Positions 51,052 through 58,962 of a stretch of DNA of 64,000 bases are shown piece by piece. How positions within the stretch are numbered: the stretch's first letter is position 1; every line of letters begins with the position of its first letter. The translations under genes and the position numbers were made by a program. The notes under the pieces were generated by a model, which had not been told where the DNA came from, did no database searches, and saw nothing but the letters and a program-made list of their open reading frames with translations. This stretch comes from Klenkia brasiliensis (GTDB lineage Bacteria > Actinomycetota > Actinomycetes > Mycobacteriales > Geodermatophilaceae), in assembly GCF_900100695.1 (NCBI RefSeq), contig NZ_FNCF01000002.1:1-64000 (forward strand). The letters are read 5' to 3'.

Positions 51052-51159
51052 TCAGCGACAGAGCGCGCTGTCGGTACGGACCAGGTCGATGACCGGCCGT
51101 CCGACCAGGAGGAGGGCAGGCAGCGCCGCGGACCGCGGTGCGGTCGGGTGCGTGTCCAT
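51052..51159 (-). CDS. Cys-type leader peptide of the importer operon
   Basis: A 35-codon frame from ATG (51157-51159) to TGA (51052-51054). Its end reads RPVIDLVRTDSALCR and stop, matching the actinobacterial sulfur leader pattern (H/I-x-DLxRxxSALC). AGGAG lies 6 bp upstream of the ATG on its strand. It lies between the SAM-IV riboswitch (51193-51301) and the acetyltransferase (51 bp of gap plus the leader stop), so translation of its late Cys codon could control transcription into the operon. Confidence 0.72.
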   Translation of the reverse strand: MDTHPTAPRSAALPALLLVGRPVIDLVRTDSALCR

Positions 51160-51192
51160 GCCGGTCTCCTCGTCCCCCGCCGTGGGGCGGGG

Positions 51193-51301
51193 CTGCACTT
51201 GCGACGGACGGACGCCGTCGCCAGGTCGTCACCCGGGGCACCCCGCCGCAGCGGAGGGTTGCCGGCCAGCGAGCCGGGGCTTGTCGCTGGCGCTCAGGAC
51301 C
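51193..51301 (-). promoter_or_regulatory. SAM-IV riboswitch 3, upstream of importer operon
   Basis: On the minus strand GGTC (51301-51298) pairs with GACC (51227-51224). The core has AAGCCCCGGCTCGCTGG, CCGGCAACCC and GGGGTGCCCCGGGTGA, and the 3' part has GCAAGTGCAG (51202-51193), the same position as in copies 1 and 2. A CCCCGCC-GGCGGGG hairpin lies just after it, before the leader's ribosome site. A TTGACG/TACGGT promoter ends at its first base. Confidence 0.9.
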
Positions 51302-51309
51302 TGTGCGGG

Positions 51310-51339
51310 ACCGTAGAACCGTCCAGGCCCCGACGTCAA
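51310..51339 (-). promoter_or_regulatory. promoter of SAM-IV riboswitch 3
   Basis: On the minus strand a -35 TTGACG (51339-51334) and a -10 TACGGT (51315-51310) are spaced by 18 bp. Transcription would start near 51303, at the riboswitch P1 stem. It is the best housekeeping-type promoter I find in the window. Confidence 0.6.
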
Positions 51340-51396
51340 ATCCGATCGACTTGGTGGAGAATGGGCGGTGAGCCCGCCCCGGAGAGGAGGTCCGCC

Positions 51397-51474
51397 GTGC
51401 CCGCCCAGCCCCTGGTCCGCCGTCGGCACGTCGACCTGCGCCGGACCGGCAGCGCGCTGTGCCGGGGCTGCTGA
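51397..51474 (+). CDS. Cys-type leader peptide upstream of FAD/NAD(P) protein
   Basis: A 25-codon frame from GTG (51397-51399) to TGA (51472-51474). It contains RRRHVDLRRTGSALCRGC and stop, with two Cys codons at the end. GAGAGGAGG precedes the GTG by 6 bp. It matches the sulfur-type leader pattern better than the other two. It lies 40 bp upstream of the FAD/NAD(P)-binding protein gene and diverges from the SAM-IV importer operon. Confidence 0.75.
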   Translation: MPAQPLVRRRHVDLRRTGSALCRGC

Positions 51475-51514
51475 GCCCCTGCGCCCCAGCCCGCCCGACC
51501 CCCGGAGCACCCCC

Positions 51515-53299
51515 GTGACCAGCACCTCCGCCCTGACCGCCGTCCTCGTCGGCGCCGGACCGACCGCCGTCGGCGTCCTGGACCGCTTGCTCGCCCACGC
51601 CGGTGGCCGCCCGCTCGAGGTGCACCTGGTCGACCCGCACCCGGCCGGCGGCGGCCGGATCTGGCGGACCGCCCAGTCCGACCTGCTGTGGGCCAACTCA
51701 CTGGCCCGTGACATCACGGTGCTGCCCGACGCCTCCTCCACCGTGGCCGGTCCGGTCGGCCCGGGGACGACGCTGTCGGAGTGGGCGCAGCGCACCGGCG
51801 TCCCCCTGGACCGGGACGCCTTCCCGCCGCGCACGGTGGTCAACGCCTACCTGTCCTGGGTGCTGGAGTCCCTGGCCGCGGCGCCCGGGCTCACCCTGCA
51901 CCGGCACATCGACCGGGTGGTCGACGTCGAGGAGCACCCGGGGGGCGTGCAGGTCCGGCTGGCCGGCGGCGACCGGCTGGACGCCGACGTCGTCGTGCTC
52001 GCCCAGGGCCACCTGGACCGCGAACCGGGTGCGGGCGAGCAGGCCCTGGGGGCGGCGGCCCGCGCGGCCGGGCTGACGCACGTGCCCACCGGCTACACCG
52101 CCGACCTGGACCTCGACGTGCTGCAGCCGGGGGAGGACGTGCTGGTGCGCGGGGCGGGCCTGGCCTTCGTGGACCTGGTCACCCTGCTCACCGGCGGCCG
52201 CGGCGGGCGGTTCGACGAGGTCGACGGCCGGCTGGTCTACCGGCCCAGCGGCCGCGAGCCGGTGCTGCACGTCGGCTCCCGCCGCGGAGTGCCCTACCGG
52301 GCCAAGCTGGGCTACCCGTGGGCCGGCCCGCCGGTGCCGCTGACCTACCTGACCCCCGACGCGCTGCGCGAGCGCTTCGGTGACCGGCCGCTGGACCTGC
52401 GCGCCGACCTCGCACCCGTGGTGGCCCGCGAGCTGGGCCGGGTCGCCGCCGCCGAGCTGTTCCGCGCCCACCCGGAGCGGACCCGCATGCCGTGGGCGGA
52501 GTTCGCCGCCCGGTACGACGCCGTCGAGGACGCCGCGGAGCTGTGGGCGGAGGCCGTGCCCGACCCGGCCGACCGGTTCGACCTGGCTGCGCTGGACCGC
52601 CCGCTGGCCGGGCGCCGGTTCGCCGACGGCGAGGCACTGCAGGAGTGGGTCCGCGACCACGTGCGAGCCGACCTCGCCCGGGCCGCCGACCCGGCCTTCA
52701 GCCAGGACCAGGCAGTGTTCACCGCGCTGCTGTTCACCCACGGCACGATCGCCGGGCTGGTGCGCGCCGGCCGGCTCACCGAGCGCAGCGAGCGCGAGGA
52801 CGTCAGCGGCTGGTGGATGAACCTGTTCAGCTACCTGGCCAGCGGCCCGCCGTCCCCCCGGCTGCGCGAGCTGCTGGCCCTCAGCGAGGCCGGCGTCGTC
52901 CGGTTCACCGGCGCCGACACCGTCGTGACCCTGGAGGCCGGCCGCTGGGTGGCCCGCTCGGCCAGCACCGACGAGGTGGTCACCGCGACCGCGCTGGTCG
53001 AGGCGCGGGTGCCCGAGGTCGACCTGGCCGCCACCACCGACCCGCTGCTCACCGCGCTGCTGGGCCGGGGCCTGGCGGCGGAGAAGGGCGGCCGGCTGCA
53101 CGTCGACGCCGGTTCCCGCCTGGTGGACGCCGGGGGACGGGCCTCGGAGCGGGTCTCGGCCGTGGGGTTCTGGACCTCGGGCGCGCAGGTCGCCGCGTTC
53201 GCCCGCCCCGGCACCGACGCGCCGTTCTTCCACCAGAACGACGCCCTGGCCGCGCGGCTGTGGCGGTCGGCACCGGTCGGCGCGGCCCGCGCCGCCTGA
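51515..53299 (+). CDS. FAD/NAD(P)-binding protein (NAD_binding_9 type)
   Basis: A 594-residue protein. The N-terminal dinucleotide fold opens VLVGAGPTAVGVLDRLLAHAG, followed by GGRIWRTAQSDLLWANS and VVVLAQGHLD. The last part contains a second nucleotide-binding piece and VGFWTSGAQVAAFARPGTDAPFFHQND. This type of two-lobed flavoprotein is common in actinobacteria, often near siderophore or sulfur genes; its reaction is not known to me. It is single-gene, behind a Cys-type leader, so it is probably induced by cysteine shortage. GTG 51515 is the start. Confidence 0.84.
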   Translation: MTSTSALTAVLVGAGPTAVGVLDRLLAHAGGRPLEVHLVDPHPAGGGRIWRTAQSDLLWANSLARDITVLPDASSTVAGPVGPGTTLSEWAQRTGVPLDRDAFPPRTVVNAYLSWVLESLAAAPGLTLHRHIDRVVDVEEHPGGVQVRLAGGDRLDADVVVLAQGHLDREPGAGEQALGAAARAAGLTHVPTGYTADLDLDVLQPGEDVLVRGAGLAFVDLVTLLTGGRGGRFDEVDGRLVYRPSGREPVLHVGSRRGVPYRAKLGYPWAGPPVPLTYLTPDALRERFGDRPLDLRADLAPVVARELGRVAAAELFRAHPERTRMPWAEFAARYDAVEDAAELWAEAVPDPADRFDLAALDRPLAGRRFADGEALQEWVRDHVRADLARAADPAFSQDQAVFTALLFTHGTIAGLVRAGRLTERSEREDVSGWWMNLFSYLASGPPSPRLRELLALSEAGVVRFTGADTVVTLEAGRWVARSASTDEVVTATALVEARVPEVDLAATTDPLLTALLGRGLAAEKGGRLHVDAGSRLVDAGGRASERVSAVGFWTSGAQVAAFARPGTDAPFFHQNDALAARLWRSAPVGAARAA

Positions 53300-53312
53300 C
53301 CCGGGCCCGGGG

Positions 53313-53786
53313 TCAGCGGTCGCGGTGGCGCTGCGCCCGTCGGGCCGCGGCGGCGCGCTTGCGGGCGGACTCCGCTGCCTGCCGCTGCTTCTGCGCCGCC
53401 TCGTGCGCGGCCTGCGCCGTGCCCGCCGGGTAGCCGGCCTTGACCAGCCGGTGCTCGGTGGTCTCGGGCATGTAGGCCAGCGAGAAGATCAGGCCGAGCG
53501 CCACCCCGCCGAGCGCGGCCATGCCCCGGATCCAGAACGGCCCGGGCACCAGCGTGAGCACCAGCGCGATGGGGATCGTCAGCTGGACCATCGCGCGCAG
53601 CACGTGCCGCAGCGCCCAGGTGCGGGTGGTGGTGTCGTGCAGCACCCAGGAGCGGTGCCTCGCCGGCAGGCCGCCGCCGAGGGCGTACCAGACCCAGCGC
53701 AGCGGGCCCGGCCGGACGACGGGCCCGGCCGCGCCCGGGTCGGTGGTCAGAGCGCCCCGGTCAGCGAACCCAGCACCGGCTCCCAC
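53313..53786 (-). CDS. DUF5313 family membrane protein
   Basis: A protein of up to 157 residues. The family core is PLRWVWYALGGGLPARHRSWVLHDTTTRTWALRH, then two hydrophobic segments (about residues 65-105), then a positively charged tail with many Ala/Arg/Gln. The start is unclear. GTG at 53784-53786 is the first standard codon and would overlap the YciI gene by 40 bp; CTG at 53748-53750, which overlaps the YciI stop as CTGA, would give a length closer to the family. Function unknown. Confidence 0.75.
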   Translation of the reverse strand: MGAGAGFADRGALTTDPGAAGPVVRPGPLRWVWYALGGGLPARHRSWVLHDTTTRTWALRHVLRAMVQLTIPIALVLTLVPGPFWIRGMAALGGVALGLIFSLAYMPETTEHRLVKAGYPAGTAQAAHEAAQKQRQAAESARKRAAAARRAQRHRDR

Positions 53787-54037
53787 TCCGCCACGGTGCT
53801 GGCGGCGACCACGCCGCGGACGCTGAACGGGTCGGCGTCGAGCCAGCCCTGCACCTGGGCCTCGTCGTCGGCGCGGAACAGCAGCAGCGCCCCGGCGGGG
53901 GCGCCGGCACCGAACGGGCCCGACAGCAGCAGGGACCCCGCGTCGGCGAGCTCGCGCAGGTAGGCCCGGTGCTCGGCGCGGACCTCGTCGCGCAGGGCGG
54001 TGTCCTCGGTGTAGCGGTAGGTCACGGCGACGATCAC
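53747..54037 (-). CDS. YciI-like protein
   Basis: A 96-residue small alpha/beta protein with the YciI/YCII fold. It has AEHRAYLRELADAGSLLLSGPF, including the conserved His, and VQGWLDADPFSVRGVVAASTVAEW, including the Asp-Pro-Phe. Relatives act as small dehydratase- or monooxygenase-like domains, but for most of them the function is unknown. ATG at 54035-54037. It precedes DUF5313 on the same strand, and the two probably form an operon. Confidence 0.85.
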   Translation of the reverse strand: MIVAVTYRYTEDTALRDEVRAEHRAYLRELADAGSLLLSGPFGAGAPAGALLLFRADDEAQVQGWLDADPFSVRGVVAASTVAEWEPVLGSLTGAL

Positions 54038-54089
54038 GGGGCGGCTCCTGCCGGTCGGGGTGCGGGCCCCACGATCCTCCCGCCCCGGG

Positions 54090-55637
54090 TCAGCCGAGGA
54101 TCGCCCGGGTGACGGCCGCCTGCTCGGTCAGCACGCCACCGATGACGGCCTGGGTCTCGTTGATGGTCTCGATGACCCCGCCGATCGAGGCCAGCGAGGT
54201 GACGACGGCGTCGACCTGCTCCTGGATGGCGCTGATCCGGTCGCCGACGTCGGTGGTGGCCGCCGCGGTCTCCCGGGCCAGCTCCTTCACCTCGCCGGCC
54301 ACCACGGCGAAGCCGCGGCCGGCCTCCCCCGCGCGGGCGGCCTCGATGGTGGCGTTGAGCGCCAGCAGGTTGGTCTGCGCCGCGATGCCGCCGATGGTGT
54401 GCGCGACCTGGCCGACCTGCTCGCTGGACTCACCGAGCAGACCGACCGCGCGGTTGGCGGCGTCGGCCAGCGCACGGCCCTCGGTGGCCACCGTGGTCGC
54501 GGCCAGCACGTTGCGCTCCACCTCCTCGATCGAGGCGACGAGCTCCCGGCCGGCCGACGCCAGCCGCTCGGTGGTCGCGATCCGGTCCAGGGCCTGGCCC
54601 AGCAGGTAGGCCGTGTTGCGCAGGGCGGCCTCCCGGCCGGGGGAGAGCACCATCGTCCAGGTCGCGAAGAAGTCCATCGTGCCGATGACCTCCCCGCACA
54701 CCACGACCGGGAGGCAGACGCCGGACTGCACGCCGGCCTGCTGGGCGACCGGCGCGCGCACGCAGTCGGTCATCTCGCCGAGGTCGGGGACGAAGAACAG
54801 GTCACGGGAGCGCCAGGTGCGCCCGGAGAGGCCGACACCGGGGGCGAAGGTGGCCGACAGCGTGACCGCGCGGAACTCGGGCCCGGCGTCGCCGGACTCC
54901 CGCTCGAAGCGCAGCACGCCCGCGCCGGGGTCGACCCGCCAGAACGAGCCGTAGGCCCAGCCGAAGCCGGTGCGGATGGTGTCCAGGGCGGTGCGCAGCG
55001 CGGTGTCGGCGTCGGCGGCGGTGGTCAGCTGCTGCAGCACCGCGGTGACCGCGGCGACGTCCTGGGCGGTCCTGCGGTCGGCCTCGACGGCGGCGAAGCG
55101 GGCGATGGACTGCGAGACGAGGGTGCCGACCGCGCGCAGCGTGGCCAGCCGGCGGGGGGAGGGGGTCAGCTCCTTCATGCAGAAGAAGTCCATGGTCCCG
55201 GTGACGGCGCCGTCGGAGAACAGCGGGAAGCAGATGCCCGAGCGCACGCCGACGCGCTGCGCGACCGGGGCGCGCACACAGTCCCTGACCTCGCCGAGGT
55301 CGGAGGTGAAGACCAGGTCGCGGGTGGACCAGGCGCGGCCGGACAGGCCCACGCCCTCGGCGAAGGTGGAGCGGGCGGTGACCCGGGCGAACTCCTCGCT
55401 GACCGAGCCGCTCTCGGAGGAGAAGTGCAGGGTGCCGTCGGTCGGGTCGACGACCCAGTGCGAGGCGTAGGCGTAGCCGAACGCGTCGCGCACCGCGCCC
55501 ATCGCGGCGACCACGGCGCCGCGGGTGTCGGTGGCCGTGGCGAGGGCGGTGATGACCGCGGTCACGGCGTCGACGTCGGATGCGGCGTCGTCCGGCTCGA
55601 CGACGGCGGTGCGGCTGCTGCTGCGGTGGGCGAACAC
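54090..55637 (-). CDS. soluble chemoreceptor-like protein with two GAF domains
   Basis: A 515-residue protein without membrane segments. Residues about 20-180 and 190-350 are two GAF-type domains that are clearly tandem duplicates of each other (shared GVGLSGR, DLGE[11 protein letters not shown], GVxSGxCxP and GTMDFF). Residues 360-515 form an MCP signalling domain with the conserved tip [38 protein letters not shown]. It would bind CheW and CheA, but no che genes are in the window. GTG at 55635-55637 starts it. Repeated cysteines in DCVRAP might ligate a cofactor such as haem or a bilin. Confidence 0.87.
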   Translation of the reverse strand: MFAHRSSSRTAVVEPDDAASDVDAVTAVITALATATDTRGAVVAAMGAVRDAFGYAYASHWVVDPTDGTLHFSSESGSVSEEFARVTARSTFAEGVGLSGRAWSTRDLVFTSDLGEVRDCVRAPVAQRVGVRSGICFPLFSDGAVTGTMDFFCMKELTPSPRRLATLRAVGTLVSQSIARFAAVEADRRTAQDVAAVTAVLQQLTTAADADTALRTALDTIRTGFGWAYGSFWRVDPGAGVLRFERESGDAGPEFRAVTLSATFAPGVGLSGRTWRSRDLFFVPDLGEMTDCVRAPVAQQAGVQSGVCLPVVVCGEVIGTMDFFATWTMVLSPGREAALRNTAYLLGQALDRIATTERLASAGRELVASIEEVERNVLAATTVATEGRALADAANRAVGLLGESSEQVGQVAHTIGGIAAQTNLLALNATIEAARAGEAGRGFAVVAGEVKELARETAAATTDVGDRISAIQEQVDAVVTSLASIGGVIETINETQAVIGGVLTEQAAVTRAILG

Positions 55638-55800
55638 GGTGCTCCTCGGGCGGCGGTGCGCCCGCGGGCGCGTACGTGGTGGTTCTCGGGACCTCTCCGG
55701 GACACGTGCAGCCGAAAGTCGTGTGAAACCGGATAGGGCGGAACACGAGGGCGCGACGACGTGCGACGCGGCCGTCCCGGGCGCGTGGGAAAGTGGGCCG

Positions 55801-56706
55801 GTGAGCCAGCCCACAGCCACCCCCTCCCGCCCGGACGCCCCGGCCAGCCCGGAGGAGCTGTCGGCGGCGTTGCGGGCCACCGGGTACCTGCCCGACGAGG
55901 GTCTGGCCACCGCGGCGTTCCTGGCGCTGGCGATGCACCGGCCGCTGTTCCTGGAGGGCGAGGCCGGGGTCGGCAAGACCGCGCTCGCGCACGCGCTGGC
56001 CCAGGTCACCGGCCGGCCGGTGTACCGGCTGCAGTGCTACGAGGGGCTGGAAGCCAGCCAGGCGCTCTACGACTGGGACTTCGGCCGGCAGCTGCTGCAC
56101 CTGCGCGCCGCCGAGGCCGCGGGCCAGGGCGGGGACACCGCCGCGCTCGAGGCCGGCCTGTACGACCGCCGCTTCCTGCTCGCCCGACCCCTGCTGCAGG
56201 CCCTGGAGGACGCCCCGAGCGTGCTGCTGGTCGACGAGGTCGACCGGGCCGACGACGAGTTCGAGGCCTTCCTGCTCGAGCTGCTCAGCGACTTCACCAT
56301 CTCGATCCCCGAGCTCGGCACGGTGCGCGCGGAGGTCCCGCCCCTGGTGGTGCTCACCTCCAACCGCACCCGCGAGGTGCACGACGCGCTCAAGCGGCGC
56401 TGCCTCTACCACTGGCTGGAGCACCCGGACTTCGACCGCGAGGTGGCCATCCTGCGCAGCCGGCTGCCGCAGGTCACCGAGGACCTGGCCCGCCAGGTCG
56501 CCCGCGCGACGGCGAAGCTGCGCAGCCTGGACCTGCTCAAGCCGCCGGGCATCGCCGAGGCGATGGACTGGGCCACCGCGCTGCACACCCTGGGCGCCCG
56601 CGAGCTCGACCCCGACACCGCGGCCCGCACGCTGGGGGCGGTGCTGAAGTACCGCGAGGACACCGACCGCGTGCACGCGCTGACCCGGGGCGCGCTCTTC
56701 GGATGA
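55801..56706 (+). CDS. coxD: MoxR-type AAA ATPase (CoxD-like)
   Basis: A 301-residue AAA+ chaperone. Walker A is [12 protein letters not shown], Walker B is [20 protein letters not shown], and sensor residues are in [19 protein letters not shown]. The sequence [20 protein letters not shown] and [18 protein letters not shown] are characteristic of CoxD, which helps mature the [CuSMoO2] centre of CO dehydrogenase and related enzymes. The ATG of the next gene overlaps its stop (ATGA), and CoxE- and CoxF-like genes follow. GTG 55801 is the start. Confidence 0.88.
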   Translation: MSQPTATPSRPDAPASPEELSAALRATGYLPDEGLATAAFLALAMHRPLFLEGEAGVGKTALAHALAQVTGRPVYRLQCYEGLEASQALYDWDFGRQLLHLRAAEAAGQGGDTAALEAGLYDRRFLLARPLLQALEDAPSVLLVDEVDRADDEFEAFLLELLSDFTISIPELGTVRAEVPPLVVLTSNRTREVHDALKRRCLYHWLEHPDFDREVAILRSRLPQVTEDLARQVARATAKLRSLDLLKPPGIAEAMDWATALHTLGARELDPDTAARTLGAVLKYREDTDRVHALTRGALFG

Positions 56707-57845
56707 CGTCGCTGGCCTTCGCCGCCGCCGAGCGGCCGCAGCGGGACGTCGTCGAGGTGGTGCTCGGCTTCGCCCGCACCCTCCGCCACGCCGGCGTCGC
56801 CGCCTCCCCCGACCGCGTCGAGGCGATGCTGGCCGCGGTCGGCCACCTGGACGTGCTCGACCCCGGCGACGTGTACTGGGCCGGCCGGCTGACCCTGTGC
56901 GGCAGCCCCGACGACCTGGACCGCTACGACGCCGCGTTCAACGCCTGGTTCGCCGGCGAGGCACCGCGGGCCAGCCGCACGAGCGCGCGGCAGGAGCAAC
57001 GGCTGGCCGAGTCCGCGCCGCTGGGGGCCACCGACGGCGGGGGCACCGACGCCGAGGAGAAGGCACCCGACCTCAAGGCCGCGGCCAGCGAGGCGGAGGT
57101 GCTGCGCACCCGCGACGTCTCCGAGCTCACCGTCGCCGAGCGCGACCAGCTGCGCCGGCTGTTCGCGCTGCTGGTGCCGGCCGCGCCGATGCGGCCCTCG
57201 CGCCGCCGCCGCCCCCACCACCACGGCGGGGTCGACATGGCCCGCACCATCCGGCACGCCCTGCGCGACGGCGGGGAGATCACCGCGCTGCGCCGCCGCC
57301 GGCCCCGGCCGCGCCCCCGCAGGGTGGTCGTGCTGGTCGACGTGTCGGGGTCGATGAGCCCCTACGCCGACTCGCTGCTGCGCTTCGCGCACGCCGCCGT
57401 CCGGGCCCGGCCGGCCTCCACCGAGGTCTTCACCATCGGCACCCGGCTGACCCGGGTCACCCACGAGATGCGGCTGCGCGACCCGGACAAGGCGCTGGCC
57501 GCCAGCGGCCACGCCATCCCCGACTGGTCGGGGGGCACCCGGATCGGCGAGGTGCTCAAGGCGTTCCTGGACCGCTGGGGCCAGCGCGGCACCGCCCGCG
57601 GCGCCGTCGTCGTGCTGTGCAGCGACGGCTGGGAGCGCGGGGGCACCGAGCTGCTGGCCGAGCAGATGGGCCGGCTGCACCGGCTGGCGCACAGCGTGGT
57701 CTGGGTCAACCCGCACAAGGGCCGCGCCGGGTACGAGCCGCTGACCGGCGGGATGCAGGCGGCGCTCCCGGCGGTTGACCACTTCGTCGCCGGGCACAGC
57801 CTCGCGGCCTTCGAGGAACTGGCAGGAGTGATCGAGAATGCGTGA
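56703..57845 (+). CDS. coxE: VWA-domain CoxE-like protein
   Basis: A 380-residue protein. An all-helical N-terminal half (to about 170) precedes a basic HRRR region and a von Willebrand A domain (about 200-370) with an intact MIDAS motif DVSGSMS and conserved GGTRIGEVLKAFLD. CoxE works with CoxD during insertion of sulfur and copper into the molybdenum site of CO dehydrogenase; in other bacteria such pairs serve other molybdenum hydroxylases. It overlaps CoxD by 4 bp and the CoxF-like gene by 8 bp, so the three are one unit. Confidence 0.88.
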   Translation: MTSLAFAAAERPQRDVVEVVLGFARTLRHAGVAASPDRVEAMLAAVGHLDVLDPGDVYWAGRLTLCGSPDDLDRYDAAFNAWFAGEAPRASRTSARQEQRLAESAPLGATDGGGTDAEEKAPDLKAAASEAEVLRTRDVSELTVAERDQLRRLFALLVPAAPMRPSRRRRPHHHGGVDMARTIRHALRDGGEITALRRRRPRPRPRRVVVLVDVSGSMSPYADSLLRFAHAAVRARPASTEVFTIGTRLTRVTHEMRLRDPDKALAASGHAIPDWSGGTRIGEVLKAFLDRWGQRGTARGAVVVLCSDGWERGGTELLAEQMGRLHRLAHSVVWVNPHKGRAGYEPLTGGMQAALPAVDHFVAGHSLAAFEELAGVIENA

Positions 57846-58959
57846 TGTCCTGGAGGACCTCGTCGGCTGGTGGCGGGCGGGGGAGACCGTCGGCATGGGC
57901 ACCGTCGTGGCCACCTGGCGCTCGGCGCCCCGGCCGGCCGGGGCCTCCATGCTGGTCGGACCCGACGGCACCGCGGTGGGCAGCGTGTCCGGCGGCTGCG
58001 TCGAGGGCGCGGTCTACGAGGAGGCCAAGGACGTCGTCGCCTCGGGCGCCCCGACCCTGGAGCGCTACGGCGTCAGCGACGACGACGCCTTCGCCGTCGG
58101 GCTGACCTGCGGCGGCATCCTCGACGTCTACGTGGAGAAGGTGGACCGCGAGAGCTTCCCCGAGCTGGGCGACGTCGCCGACTCGGTGGCCGCGCACGAG
58201 CCGGTCTGCACGGTCACCGTCGTCAGGGGGCCCGCGGACCGGCTGGGCCACCGGCTGGTCATCTGGAACGACCGCACCTCGGGCACCCTGGGCTCGCAGC
58301 GGCTCGACGACGCCGTCACCGCCGACGCCCGCGGCATGCTCGCCGCCGGGCGGACCGCCACGATGACCTACGGCCACGACGGGGAGCGGCGCGGTGACGA
58401 GCTGACCCTGTTCGTCTCCTCCTTCGCCCCGCCGGCCCGCATGGTCGTCTTCGGGGCCATCGACTTCGCCGCCGCCGTCGCCCGGGTCGGGGCCTTCCTC
58501 GGCTACCGGGTGACCGTGTGCGACGCCCGGCCGGTGTTCGCCACCAAGCGCCGGTTCCCCGACGCCCACGAGGTCGTCGTGGAGTGGCCGCACAGCTACC
58601 TGCGGACCGAGGTCGACGCCGGGCGCATCGACGAGCGCACGGTGCTGTGCGTGCTCACCCACGACCCCAAGTTCGACGTCCCCCTGCTCGAGGTCGCCCT
58701 GGACCTCGACGTCGCCTACGTCGGCGCGATGGGCTCCCGGCGCACCCACGACGAGCGGCTGGACCGGCTGCGCGAGGCCGGCCTGACCGACGCGCAGCTG
58801 ACGAAGCTGTCCAGCCCGATCGGCCTGGATCTGGGCGCCCGCACCCCCGAGGAGACCGCGATCAGCATCGCTGCGGAGATCATCGCCGGTCGCTGGGGCG
58901 GCAGCGGGGAGCGGCTGACCGGCGCCAGCGGCCCCATCCACGCGACCGCCGACCGGTGA
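57838..58959 (+). CDS. XdhC/CoxF family molybdenum-enzyme maturation factor
   Basis: A 373-residue protein with an N-terminal XdhC_CoxI domain (TVVATWRSAPRPAGASMLV, SVSGGCVEGAVYEEA, GLTCGGILDVYVE) and a C-terminal Rossmann domain (MVVFGAIDFAAAVARVGAFLGYRVTVCD). XdhC binds the finished sulfurated molybdenum cofactor and delivers it to xanthine dehydrogenase-type enzymes. The dinucleotide turn reads GAIDFA, one step from the usual GxGxxA, as found in this family. Overlapping the CoxE gene by 8 bp, it completes the coxD-coxE-coxF-like unit. Confidence 0.9.
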   Translation: MRDVLEDLVGWWRAGETVGMGTVVATWRSAPRPAGASMLVGPDGTAVGSVSGGCVEGAVYEEAKDVVASGAPTLERYGVSDDDAFAVGLTCGGILDVYVEKVDRESFPELGDVADSVAAHEPVCTVTVVRGPADRLGHRLVIWNDRTSGTLGSQRLDDAVTADARGMLAAGRTATMTYGHDGERRGDELTLFVSSFAPPARMVVFGAIDFAAAVARVGAFLGYRVTVCDARPVFATKRRFPDAHEVVVEWPHSYLRTEVDAGRIDERTVLCVLTHDPKFDVPLLEVALDLDVAYVGAMGSRRTHDERLDRLREAGLTDAQLTKLSSPIGLDLGARTPEETAISIAAEIIAGRWGGSGERLTGASGPIHATADR

Positions 58960-58962
58960 CCG

